DNA of 64,000 nt, taken from Megalobrama amblycephala (lineage: Eukaryota; Chordata; Actinopteri; Cypriniformes; Xenocyprididae). Location: assembly GCF_018812025.1 (NCBI RefSeq), contig NC_063049.1, positions 10,235,537 through 10,299,536 on the forward strand, in the 5' to 3' direction. Within the stretch, counting starts at the first letter, position 1. Each line of letters starts with the position of its first letter. Below, piece by piece: positions 23,714-35,041 of this stretch. The notes under the pieces are model-generated. The model made no database searches. It was not told the DNA's origin and saw nothing but the letters and a program-made list of their open reading frames with translations. The position numbers and the translations under genes are program-made.

Positions 23714-25534
23714 GTTTAATCTAATTTGTACACAAAACAAGTAACTTGTGTGATTGTATCTTTTCTATTGATCCGGAAGATAGATTAGAAACAGAAACGA
23801 GGCTTTTGATTGTCATAACAATGATTGCACATAAGGCGCGGTGGATGAATGAAATCTGAACTCGAGTTGTTTGTCTGTACGTTTTGTTGTTGTTGTTAAA
23901 ACTGCAGTAAATGAAGCTAAGATTGTCTGCCAAGACAAAAGGAAAGTCGCCTGAGAGCGCACCAGGACAGAGTAAGCGTGTTCCTTGCTTTTGTTCTTTA
24001 AGGCCTTGTAGCTATAGTGGATAATATTGCGTGTTCCAATGTTATTTCAACTAAGCTAAAATCCCTGCATGGTTACATTAGAGAGTAGCTACCTAATGTG
24101 CCGCCTATATCCGCTCATTCGTGAGATGAGATATTAATACTCTAAACACTACGTGTCTGAGTTTGATTTGAATGGGATTATTTGGAAAATTCTTGATCAA
24201 GTATTTGTTGCAGTAAATCCTGCATGTTGTTGCGTGTCCAGAAACTGACACGAACGATTCAGATCGCTGAGATCTCAGTAATGTTACTATTATTAATTGC
24301 AGAAAAATCTGTGGATTAATGTGCCTCACTCTAACGTGTGGGGGTTGTTCAGCTCGGAAACATGAGAAGCTGAATGGTTCATTGTCATTGAGAACTGCGC
24401 CGTCAGTTCAATGATTAATGTGATTTTGTATGTTCGTTATCTGTGTGCAAAGAGTATAGAACAAGCGTACTCTTTTGTTGTGCGTCACGGTCACCACGAC
24501 AGTGACAGCTGTAACCCAGAAGCCCTAAGAAACCTTTCCCGGGGTAACCTTTAAGTGCGCATGCGCAGTCTGCCAGCGCCATATTCAACTGTGTGTAAAC
24601 AAAGCTTAGCACAAGCTGAGCTAGCTAAATCTAGCACGGTTGCATTACAGTCTATGTAAAGCTAGTAGCATTGCTAAAGGGCTAGTGGCTAGCATAGCAT
24701 TTTGTGGTCTGAATGCAATGTTGCAATGTTGGAATGACTTCTTTCTTACTGAACTTTAATTCACTCTAGTGCTTTCACCTCCCTCTCTGTCTAACTTACA
24801 CATCTTATCTTTTCTCATCTCCTCCCATTTGAGAGAACAAATGTTAAATTAATAAACCTGGTTTTTAATATCATTTGTTTGAGAGTTCTCTCTCCTAAAT
24901 TTACTCTTGTCAGTTAAACACTGTTTTGTTTTAGTAGCAATCGTCCTAATTACTTTTAATGACATTTTATGTTATTTGTAATTGCTCTTATTGATTTTAA
25001 TGACATCTGGGAATATGAATTTTTGATTGGGAATCTTAGTTCGATTTCAATTTTAATTGTAAATCAATTTCATATGGTAAGGATATTTGTGGATTGATTT
25101 AATGGTAGTTCCTTACCAACATCTGGCAATTTTAATCATTAACTAATAATTTTTGCTTTGAAATTTTAATTTCATTAGTCATTAATTAGGATTTGGGCTT
25201 CCCTAATTCAGATGATACTTGATTGATTAATTTGATTATAATTGCTCTCAATGTTTAATGCTGAACCCATTACAATTTTAATTCACAACTTCCAAATTTG
25301 AATTCAAAATTTCATTTAAAATAAAGTTTAGTCTCAGACTTTCACTCCCTTAGTCTTTGATTTAATTCATTTATTTAAGGAAAATTTTTGGGGTCTTCCT
25401 CAATACTTGGGTCAGTTAACTTGTCCTGCTAGAGCAGCAAGCTAACCCCCTGGGTGTAGCGACTCCCTAGCGCCACCACGCTGGCAACCCTGTAATTTTT
25501 CCAAATTTTGGGAGCAAAACTTCACTCTCTTTCT

Positions 25535-25569
<35 letters not shown>

Positions 25570-26387
25570 TCAGCTGTCCACTTCTGGATTGACTACTGCT
25601 GCTGGTTTTTGGATTTGTACCTGTGAAAGTCATAAAAGCAGAGTGTTTGAGAAATATTTAACAAATATTTGGGAAACGGAACACTTCTTTTAAAATAGTA
25701 TGACACTCACTTTACCTTCCCTCCTCATCCTGTTATCCTACCCAGCCTAGGCTCGAGCAGGTCGACAAGGAGACTGGTAGGCGTCCATAAACCCCGAGCA
25801 TGCGTCTAGAAGCGCTTTGAGTGGTGCATGGTTGTCAATCCTACTAGCTGAGAAACCAATACTGTCATTGTTATTGTTTTTCTTTCGCCCCAAAGGGAAT
25901 TTTAATAACAATCACAGTCCTGGTACTTTGAAATCCTTTTCAAAACCCCTGTCTAGAACCATCCTTCTAAAATAAAATTTTTACAAAACTCATTCTGCAA
26001 ATAGTGTTAAAGACGAAAACTTCATTTTATAGGGAAACTGGAAGCACCCCATTATTATTCTGCTCTTTGCTAAATGCTATCCTGTTTGTTTCGTGCTCTT
26101 CTTTTCTTCTGCTGTTCTCTAGCTGTGCTATCTGTGTGTGCTTACTGATTATTTTCGCAGAGACTCCGAGTTAGAAGCACATCCACGAGAGGACCACAGT
26201 CGAGAACCAGTCTTACCTGCACATTTACACACTCATTACTCATTCCCATTAACTCACAGTTGACATTGCACACTTACACCTTTGATTTGCCCTGCTTTGT
26301 TTTGTTTTGTTGTGTTGTGTTTTGTTTTGTTCTTTTCTTCAAGGTCTGTGTCAGTTTCGGGTTTAGATCTCCCTCGCGGTGCCAAAC
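23714..26387 (+). other. Long untranslated leader of element B
   Basis: No coding frame of note lies between the primer site and gag. The leader contains an AT-rich block of TTTAATT/AATTTTAAT repeats (about 24880-25340), a (CT)n tract at about 25539-25566 and a T/G-rich block before the gag ATG. Packaging and splice-donor signals should be here, but I cannot name them from sequence. Confidence 0.6.
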
Positions 26388-27923
26388 ATGTCTCGCACAA
26401 CAGACCCTGCTGGACACTGGAAGGATCTGGAGACCTGGCTAAGTGTTGTAACAGACAGCCTCCTACCTAAGGCCGCTGAAACACTAAAGCATCAGACACA
26501 GGACAAGCTGGATGACAACATAGCAAGCCTCATGAAACAGGACCCAAGCCAGAGCTACAGTCACAAAGAACTAGCCAAGATCACCGGCTCCTTAAGCCAC
26601 ACACTCATCGCCACCCTCAAACTGAGCGACAGGCAAGCCGCCCATCGCCAGCAGGAGCTGACACATGCACAACGGCGCACCGAACAGCTGGAGCTGGAGG
26701 CTCAGGAACGACGAGAAGGGCCTGATGAAGTGGAACAAGGCGCCAAAGAGGAGATCAACAGGCTAAAAGAGACCCTAGCAGCTACTACGCAAGAAATGGA
26801 ACGAGGCAGAGCAGACTACGCTGACCTCTCCGACAAGCTACAGTACGCAGAACAGCTACTGGAAAAAGCAAAGGCTGACTTCAGAGACAAGAACAGCCGA
26901 ATTAAAGCTCTCGAAACTCACCTGAATGAGTCAAGAAATGAGGTCAGCTGCCTAAAACAACAGCTTGACTACATCAAAGAAGAGTCTGACAGTATTAAAG
27001 AGGAACTCAAGCATGCATATGAATTGCGCTGTGAGCCGTCAAGAACACGTCGGACACCGACTTCACCTTTGCCAAGCAGGACCGGCTCCCCTGTTCCTGG
27101 ACTGGCACATGATCAGAAGGGGGCAGTGCCAAAACAGTCACCTGCTCCCTCCGAAGAATCCTACCTCCCCACTAAGCTAAAAGAACGTGCTCCAGCCAGC
27201 CACAGATCATCTCATGGCTTGGACCTCAGAGACCTTGACAAGCTTGCTAGAAACATTGGCAAATTCACTCCAAATGTGCCAGGTAGTCCAAATGTTCAGA
27301 GTTATCTGCAAGATATTGACTTCCATCTGGAAATGAGACCCAATGTCACTGACAAAGATAGACTTTATTTGCTCAGAGCCACATCCAGCTCTGAAGTGCG
27401 CAGCTTCCTGGACCGGCAGCCTGCCCACACAAAGACTGATTACCACCTGCTCCGAGAAGCTCTCATCAGAGAGTTTGCCGACCCTGAGTCAGAACGAGGA
27501 CTAGTGGCTGCCCTGGAAACAAAACAAGGTCGTCACGAAACTCCTCAAGTCTTCTATAGCCGACTAAGGCTAGCATACTTCGGGTCTCGCAACGAACAGA
27601 GCATGGAGGAGGAATTGAACTTCAAAACTCTCTTCCTGAGAAACCTCCATCCTGGGGTGAGCCACCATCTTGGCGTCCTTGCCTGTCCACGCACAATGAG
27701 TGCTCAACAGTTAAGAGACTTGGCGCACAAAGCCTACTGTAAACAGAAGATGGCCTTAGAAAAGGGCACCAAAACCACCACAGTTCTTGACTTCAACACC
27801 CAGAGTCAAGGGCTGGCCCTAGAGGGCACCCAGCGTCAAGACCTTGCCAAGCCGACACCCAAAGAGTGGAATGCATCTTCGTCCAACAGAGAGTGGGACT
27901 CCCACACTGGTAACTCGACCTAA
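26388..27923 (+). pseudogene. gag: Element B gag, main part
   Basis: I chose the ATG at 26388 (MSRTTDPAG) because the frame upstream opens only with a non-ATG codon. Residues about 75-215 are charged and rich in Glu, Lys and Leu, a strong coiled-coil candidate. A Pro/Ser-rich linker follows, then a capsid-like helical domain (about 285-460) with NFKTLFLRNLHPGV. Gag would build the particle. The frame ends TAA at 27921-27923, while the +1 frame takes over the basic C-terminal region, so a frameshift lies near 27900. No CCHC zinc knuckle is seen. Confidence 0.8.
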
Positions 27924-28314
27924 ACCGAGAGACAACCGCTGGGATGGACCACGTGGACGACAACGCTCACCTGGACGTCACTGGGAAAATTCATGGAACC
28001 AATCAAGACCTCATGAGAGTCATTGGGAGAAAACCTGGAATCAGCCAAGCTCATTTGGAAACCCCAGAGGAAAAGGCTCATGGGAATCCAAGGGAAAACG
28101 ACAAACACACCCTGGAGCAACCAGCCCAAGGAATCGACGAAAAAACTCACAAAGATTCCAAGCTGACAGAGCTCAAAATGAATCCATACCAGAACAAAAG
28201 ACTTCACCTTGTTTCGACTCTCAAGAGCTGATGAAAATGATGATGAAAGAGTTCTTCCAACGAAAGGAGGATGACCGGAAGTGGGAAGAGAAAGCGAAAC
28301 CAGATTCATCCTGA
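27844..28314 (+). pseudogene. gag: Element B gag, basic C-terminal region
   Basis: In the +1 frame relative to the main gag part, this region is rich in Arg, Gly, Trp, His and Asn (WDGPRGRQRSPGRHWENSWNQ), with repeated HWE(K/N) units. It looks like a nucleic-acid-binding nucleocapsid tail without zinc fingers. A Met/Lys/Glu-rich helix follows before TGA at 28312-28314. The start at 27844 is formal; real reading would enter by frameshift near 27900. Confidence 0.65.
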
Positions 28315-28318
28315 CTAG
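28312..28318 (+). promoter_or_regulatory. UGA-CUAG stop context between gag and pol
   Basis: The gag stop is TGA followed directly by CTAG, and the same frame continues as pro-pol for more than 160 codons. UGA CUAG is a known efficient readthrough context in some viruses and metazoan genes. Readthrough here is inferred from sequence, not shown. Confidence 0.5.
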
Positions 28319-29435
28319 CTGCCGGACGAGATGGCAGCGACCACCTGACTCAACATACCCCAGAGAACAGCACCTCATCTCTCTCTCAGAGAACCACAAG
28401 CACCATAACTTCAAACGGACAAGAAGTCCCACCTGAACATCCTGCAAAACAGTCAGAAACTGATCCAACACCTGATGGGTCAGATCACAGCAGCATCCAA
28501 CAAACACCTGCTGTGGAAACCACTCCAGTTCCTGAAAGTGCTGTCTTGGTCGTCTGCCACTCCTCCGAAGAAAATGAAATAAATGCTGACATCCTACCTC
28601 TATCATCCCAAACTCCAGTCCCCCAACTCCTAGGTGATCTCATTGAGAAAGGTATCGCAAGAAAGTTTTACCTCTCCGTTATCATCGAACAACACATCAA
28701 GGTCGAAGCCCTCCTCGACACTGGAGCTGACATCACCCTAATGTCAACAGAACTCCTTGAAGAAGTCCAAAACAGAACAAAGAGGTCTAACGGAACCTTT
28801 AAACTTCAAAAGGTGTGAGCTGAAACCTCCAAGCATATTCCCACACAGGCCTACAACTAAAACATGTGGCACCAATTCACCTAACAGTGGGACCAATGAA
28901 CCTTGTTCACCCAGTATACGTCTCACCACTCAACACATATCCTCTCCTCATTGGGAAAGACCTGCTTAACCGCTTTGAACCCTTAATAGACTTCAAACAC
29001 CTGAAGATATGGACACAAGTCCGTGAGCCTCTGCCCCTCCAGTCAGTAAACTCCAACGAATTGCAGTGTCAAGTCACAGACACCGCCCCCCATCCACTGA
29101 CTGACGATGCAAGTTCAAAGTCAAGAGCAAGTTCCACTCCAAGCAACAGGAACCAAGACCCATTCCTCTGCTCACTGCAAGCGTCAGACTCAGGTTCCCT
29201 CCGAATCATGACTGCCATAAATGTCCAAGACACATCAGTGCCTGATGCAGCATTAGCCCTGTGGGCTGAAAACTCAGCTATCAGCCTGAAGCTCTTCAGA
29301 ACATTGAAGCAGACAATCAGAGCATACCACACATCTCAAAGCATAGCCGCTTCCCTCTCAATCCATGGTCAACAACCATGGCTACCTCCAAGATTGTCTG
29401 TGCTGCAGACATACGATGGAACGACAGACTCTTGA
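28315..29435 (+). pseudogene. pro: Element B protease region
   Basis: After the gag stop the same frame runs through a Ser/Thr/Pro-rich linker into a retropepsin with the catalytic EALLDTGADITLMS (near 28708-28750). It stops at 28818. Reading resumes in another frame at about 28866 with the retropepsin end motif LLIGKDLLNRFEPLIDF, so a frameshift lies between. A linker of about 80 residues then leads to LALWAENSAISLKLF, which may be the start of a second retropepsin-like fold lacking the catalytic Asp-Thr-Gly. The enzyme would cleave the polyproteins. Confidence 0.78.
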
Positions 29436-30760
29436 GTCACTACTTCCTGGTTGTCCCCAACCTGCCTCATGACATCTACATAGGAGCAGACATCATGGTC
29501 CGTCTCAACGCCTGCGTTGACACCGTGAATGACGTCATATGGGCTCCCTTGTCACACCAATTGACATCTTCAGTCAACCTCAAGAATCTTCGATCTGGTC
29601 AAACAATACCAGATGCATGCGCCATGATCAACGAGCAAGAAGCCACAATCCCCGCTTACAGCAAGAGTGTCAGTGTCCGCCTCAACATGCGACCTGGCCA
29701 GACCCTTAACAGTAAGCTAGGCTTCTTCCAACCTTCCAGGACCTGCCTAAAACTAGGACTGACCTTGGAAGCCACACCTCTCATAGAAGTGTCATCTCGT
29801 GCTGTGTATGTGTTGTTCAACAACTGTACGGCCAAAGACATCAATGTGCCAAAAGCCAGTCACCTGGGATGGCTCATCAACCAGGCGTTCCATGACTTTG
29901 AACTGACAGTTCCTGTCATCGGCCACATACCAGTTGAACTAATGTCAGATGAATGCCACAACACCGTAACTTTCACAAAGCCCCATGAGATCATTGCCAT
30001 CACTTCTATTCTGCCGGTGCCTAAAGAAAGTGTCTGCCGATCAGAACTTACAGATGACACTCACCTCGCTGTCTACGCTGTGTCAACACAGACTGCAACA
30101 GAGTCACCTGTAGAACTGACCGTCAAGGCCCACAGTCCCTCAAATGACTCAGAGGAACCCTATGCTGGGTTCAATGCACAAGTCCAACAAATCCTGAGCG
30201 AGGCGGATGCCCTCCACAGTGAAATGGATCGCCAAGGACTTAAAGAAGTTCTGTGCAAATACAAGGACTCCTTCGCAAAGGATTCCCTGGACTGTGGCCT
30301 GACTGATATCCACATGGTGCGCATCCCAACTCACCCAAATGCGCCACCGACATTTGTGCGGCAGTACAAGATTCCGATAGCATCATACGAATCAGTGCAA
30401 GATATCATTGACTCCATGCTACAAAAGGGGGTCATCCGACCCTGCAACAGCACCTACTCCGCCCCGATATGGCCAGTCCTAAAGCCAAACGGCAAATGGC
30501 GGCCCACCATTGACTATCGCAAATTGAACCAGCAAGTTCCCTTATCGCGATGGCCTATGACTCAATTGGACCAAGAGATTCCCAAAATCAAAGGCTCCAC
30601 GATCCTATCCACACTGGACGTCGCCTCAGGATTTTGGACAATCCCTGTCCACCCTGATGACCAACACAAGTTGGCGTTCACCTTTGGCAATCGACAATTC
30701 ACCTTCACAAGGTGCCCCTTCGGCTATGCCAACTCCCAGCTGAATTCAACATCTTTCTAA
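29378..30760 (+). pseudogene. pol: Element B pol: second protease-like fold, linker, RT fingers and palm
   Basis: The frame opens with HYFLVVPNLPHDIYIGADIM, a retropepsin C-terminal motif, followed by about 280 residues of unassigned linker. RT begins near 30310 (VRIPTHPNAPPTFVRQYKIP) and shows GVIRPCNSTYSAPIWPVLKP, WRPTIDYRKLNQQ, STLDVASGFWTIPV and FTRCPFGYANS. A frameshift near 30735 ends the frame before the catalytic YVDD. The start codon is formal because the region is an internal part of a polyprotein. Confidence 0.82.
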
Positions 30761-31464
30761 ACAAAGCTTGCCCCGATGCCAGAGCCAGAGGCAACCTCAT
30801 TTATGTTGACGATATCCTTATGAAAAGCAACAATGTGGCAGACCACCTCAAAGAAATCGACCATGTCCTGAACCAGCTGACAACAGCAGGAGCGAAAATT
30901 GCCCTCCACAAAGGACAATGGTGTAAAACCAAGGTAAATTATGTTGGCTTGCTCGTCGGACGAGGCGGCATTGAACCGCAGTCCAGCCGTACACAAGCAA
31001 TACAAAACATAAAGACGCCCACTAACATCTCTGAGCTACGAAGCTTTCTGGGAGTGTGCAACTACTCACGACAGTTCATCGAGAACTATGCTGACATCGC
31101 ACGACCACTGACTTCCCTCCTGAAGAAGGACAAACCCTTTGTTTGGTCGGAAGCCCAGGACACAGCCATGAGCGAGCTCAAACAACGCCTGTGCTCCGCC
31201 CCATGCCTGGCCTACCCCGACCCAGGAAAAGAATTCTATCTGGAAGCTGGATTCTCCAATCATTGCCTCAGTGCAGGTCCTGTACCAGCTCCACGACAAA
31301 GACAAACGGGTGGTCGCTTATGCCAGCAAAAACCTTGCTTCCCCCAGAATGCAAATACTCAGACTGCGAAAAAGCCTTGCTTTGCACTGTATGGGCCATT
31401 CAGCGTTTCTCCAACTACATCGGAGCTCAGAAGGTTATCATTGAAACGTGTCACCAACCAGTGA
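30712..31464 (+). pseudogene. pol: Element B pol: RT catalytic end and degenerate RNase H (connection)
   Basis: This frame carries AEFNIFLNKAC, the catalytic LIYVDDIL, and the RT thumb (ISELRSFLGVCNYSRQFIENY, PLTSLLKKDKPFVWS). It then gives the first strand of a gypsy-type RNase H, where the usual DAS is replaced (FYLEAGFSNHC). A frameshift near 31268 moves the rest of this domain to the next frame. Confidence 0.85.
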
Positions 31465-31688
31465 CCTTCCTCAACAGCCAACGAATCAGGGATGGCGTGG
31501 TAACCAACGCCCGCATAGCTACATGGTTAATGACGCTCCAAGGACGAGACGTCGAGGCAAGATATGCCCAAAACCACAAATCCTCACTGGGAAACGGGCT
31601 AGCAGCCTGTCAGAGCCTGTTCAACAGACACGCTGAATACCTCAGCAGAAGCCAAAGAACCGGCACCACCGCAACTGACAAACTATAG
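31143..31688 (+). pseudogene. pol: Element B pol: rest of the degenerate RNase H
   Basis: From about 31268 this frame continues the first RNase H fold with YSDCEKALLCTVWAIQRFSNYIG and VIIETCHQPVTFL. The Glu of EKA is kept, but the expected Asp of TDH is Glu-Thr-Cys-His and the final Asp is absent. This pattern fits a retroviral-style connection (tether) domain rather than a working nuclease. Bases before 31268 in this frame are not the natural reading. Confidence 0.78.
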
Positions 31689-31704
31689 GTACTTCGAGGA
31701 GAAT

Positions 31705-32886
31705 GTGTGTGAAGGCATGCCCACAGCATATGTCGATGGTTGCTCCTACAATCAACAAGGCAACTTGAAAGCGGGAGCAGGCGTGGTCTGGCTCAACAAT
31801 GACCCTTGCCCACCACAACAGTTCAAGTTAGGCCCTCACTCATCTCAATATGCAGAGATAGCAGCCATCCTCATCACCCTACAACTGGCCGCCTCCCACA
31901 ACATCAAAGAACTCCTGATATGTACTGACTCGAACTATGCCCGTCTAAGTTTCACATGCCATCTAGCCGGATGGAAACAGAACGGATTCAAGACAGCTAA
32001 CAACAAGCCTGTCAAACATCAGGAACTTTTCCAAGCATGCGATGCCATTGTCACCACACATGACATGATCATCTACTGGAAAAAGGTCCGTGGTCATTCA
32101 CGCCAACCAGGGCAAGACAAAGATCTCAATGACCAAACCGATGCCCTTGCCAAAGCAGGTGCATCACATGGAGAGCCTTGGAAATTCCCATCCCTCCCAC
32201 CCAACCCTTCAGTTGCAGCCATAACCCGCCGCCAGCACACCATTGGCGCGCAAACCCCCGCCTCCTCCCATGTTGACCTCTCACCTCAGTTCGCTGCTGA
32301 TGATCTCCTCACCCTCCAAGCATCGGATCCCATGCTGCAAACCATTGCCGCTCACATTTCCGACCCAAAAACTCATCCCATTTCCACCTCCTACCTATCC
32401 AAGTCCTCTGATCTCCGCCACCTTCACTCAATCAAGCACATGCTGCATCTCAAGGACGGCGTTCTCACATATGTCCCTGAGCCCCTAACTGCGCCAAAGC
32501 TTGTAGTTCCTCAGAGCCAAAGGGGGATGATGCTGACACACGCCCACGATGCACCATGCGCTGGACACCATGGCGCCAAGGCCACCTATGAAACGCTCAA
32601 ACAAGTAGCATATTGGCCTGGCATGCAGCAAGATGTGACGGAGTACGTAAAAGGATGCCTGGTGTGTTGCCAGTTCCAACCGGCAAACCCAAACCACAGA
32701 GCACCACTACAACGGAAAGGAATGACCTTCCCATGGTCAGACCTCCAAATAGATTGGGTAGGACCCCTGCCACGGTCAACACGGGGTAACAAATACTTCC
32801 TCACCGTGGTTTGCGAATTCACAAAGTGGGCTGAGAGTGTCTCCCAGCTCCCAACGATACAGCAGAAACAACAGCCTGCCTGTTAA
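31705..32886 (+). pseudogene. pol: Element B pol: second RNase H and integrase N-terminal half
   Basis: A second RNase H follows with all expected acidic residues: TAYVDGCSYNQQG, SSQYAEIAAILI, ICTDSNYA and DLNDQTDALAKAG preceded by RGHSR. Integrase begins with the zinc domain (HDAPCAGHHGAKATYETL, GCLVCCQFQ) and the first core Asp in QIDWVGPLP. The frame is lost near 32870 and stops at 32884-32886, before the second core Asp. Confidence 0.88.
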
Positions 32887-33644
32887 TGAACCACATCTTC
32901 TCAAGATTTGGACTGCCTCTAAGAGTCAACTCTGACCGAGGAACCCACTTCACCGCTGAGGTTATGCAGGATGTATGGAAACTCCTGGGCATACAGGCCA
33001 AGCTTCACATAAGCCATCATCCAATTTCCTCAGGGCAGGTCGAACGGGCCAACAAGACAGTGGCAAGCATGTTGAAGAAGTATGTGTCCGCCAACCAAAA
33101 GGATTGGGATATCAAGCTCCCTCTGGTACTGATGGCCATCAGGGCCACCCCTCACCGGTCTACCGGAGTAGCCCCATTCGAAATGATGACAGGGCGACAA
33201 ATGACACTACCGCTACACCTGCTGTACCAACCTGGTGACATGAACCTTGTCACCACCTACACCACTCACCAGTATCTGGAAGAGTTGCATCAGCACCTGA
33301 GAGCGACTTTCGCCTTCGCACAACACAACCTCCAAAGAAGTGCGGAAGGTCGTAAAGCCTACTACGACAAAAGGGCCTCTTACCAAGAACTCAATGTCGG
33401 AGACAAAGTGTGGTACTACAGCTTCGCCCAGCCAAGGCAGAAAGCTCCCCATCGCCTGTCAAAGAAATTCCTACCTCACTGGACAGGACCACATGAGATT
33501 GTGGACAAGCTCTCACCTGTTGCCTACCGAATCAAAATCAGACAAGGCCGCAATGAGCCTGTCCTTCGATGGGTCCATCGAAACCAGATAAAGAGGCACC
33601 AAGGTTCCAACCGACAGGAAAAGGGGGAGGTTCAAACCCACTGA
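32886..33644 (+). pseudogene. int: Element B integrase C-terminal half
   Basis: The frame carries the second and third core residues ([10 protein letters not shown] and [11 protein letters not shown]) and a C-terminal domain with VGDKVWYYS and [14 protein letters not shown], ending about 100 residues later with TGA or TAA-type termination at 33642-33644. It is offset from the N-terminal half by a frameshift near 32870. The env-like region lies 270 bases downstream. Confidence 0.88.
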
Positions 33645-33859
33645 CACAGACCGACAATCCCCTACTCTACACCACACTAATGACTTTGTCATTCTAGGGA
33701 AAGTTTTTTTTTTTTCTGGTTTTGTTTAACACAACACATGCTCCTCCACAGCACTGCTAGGAACAACCTCTAGTAGAAAGGAGTCGCTTCACACATGTGA
33801 CACTCACTTTGCTCTTGTAAACTCAGTGTCCCCGTGTCTCTTTGTGTTTTGTTTTCTCT

Positions 33860-33912
33860 CTCTCCTCATGCTTTCTTTTTCCTCTTTCACTATCATTAGT
33901 CTTCCTCCTCAG
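33860..33912 (+). promoter_or_regulatory. Candidate splice acceptor before env
   Basis: A long pyrimidine tract (TCTCTCTCTCC, then TTTCTTTTTCCTCTTTCACT) ends in CTTCCTCCTCAG at 33912. A subgenomic env mRNA would use such a site. The 33645-33859 stretch before it is non-coding. Confidence 0.55.
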
Positions 33913-34820
33913 CTTGCCCATTATCGATTCGAATAATATTTACCGGCTCAAAGACGTTGTGAATGTTTGATTTTGGCAAGGGAACACCTATGTCAAAATA
34001 CACATTCCTGAGGTCGTGACGTACCACGATAACAATGAACAGTTGTACCTTGCCCCAAACCTAAAAATGTGTACGCTCACTAAAGACATTCATTACCTCT
34101 GCCCGAGTAAACCATTCATCCGCGATAATACCGAGGGCATCTGCGGCCTAGAATCAATTAGACCTGACACTAGCTGCCTTGCTGAAGCTACACCACGGTC
34201 TCAAGTTGAGGCAACGCAGGCTGAAATCATAGGAAACCAATGGTTAGTCAACACCCCCTACACGTACCGCTACCCTTACCTATGATCAACACGATACTGC
34301 CACGCGCATCATTCTGCCTAACCAAACTCTCTGGATCAGTGTCCCTAAGGGCTCAATCCTCCACGTCGACGATCTTGCATTGTATCACCTTGGCGACGAT
34401 GAGAACCAGGCCGAACTTGAAATCTCACCATTCTTCAAACAGCATTCCTTCGTCCTCGATCCAGAATTGGAAGAAAGGATCCGGGAGGAAGGAACGCAAC
34501 TTATTGATCTGACTCCTGTTGATGCAGCCTTAGAAGCTATAGCTCGCCTTCCACCCACCGGTGTGCCATTCCTTCGGTCTTGGTCTGCTGCTGACACAGC
34601 GCTTTGCATCTCTACTATTGTAGGATATATTGTGACCTTGACACTGGCCTTCATCCTGCACAAGCGAGTGAACGCCGTGCAAGAGTCTTTTGATAGATGC
34701 ACGTCGGGCGTCCCGCGCATTTTCCGACGTGATAGAACTGACCAAGAACCTGAACTCGAGAACTCAACCAACCTGATTGAAATCACGCCTCTACCTCCTC
34801 GTCGAACCACTGACAATTAG
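33913..34820 (+). pseudogene. env: Env-like glycoprotein remnant of element B
   Basis: A broken frame shows four cysteines within about 45 codons (34065-34190), then a linker, an acidic helical stretch, and one hydrophobic segment of about 20 residues (about 34600-34660), followed by a basic and acidic tail ending at TAG 34818-34820. Position after integrase, a single membrane anchor and a tail fit a viral fusion glycoprotein. The breaks are an in-frame stop near 33973 and a frameshift near 34280, and most of the surface region seems missing. No entry function is expected. The family is uncertain. Confidence 0.6.
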
Positions 34821-35024
34821 ATTAGTCGAAACTACCCAATTACAACTGATCTTAAACAGTACGCCCCTATGTTGGAGTGTTCCTAACCCGTTTAGTCCAA
34901 GATACCCAAGTCCTTCACCAGGCCTCAGTCAAGTGAGGGAAGCGTTGTTTGTGTCTTGTGTTTGTCTGTTCTCTCTCTGCCTCTATTTCCAGTGCCTGCC
35001 GACGTTCGCACCAGGAACCTCGCC

Positions 35025-35041
35025 AAGCAAAAGGGGGACTC
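35025..35041 (+). other. Polypurine tract of element B
   Basis: AAGCAAAAGGGGGACTC lies directly before the 3' LTR start at 35042 and is the expected plus-strand primer. Confidence 0.75.

Noticed and set aside
23714..26387. Accessory gene in the long leader of element B
   Set aside because: Frames are under 85 codons, overlap repeats and show no recognisable motif.
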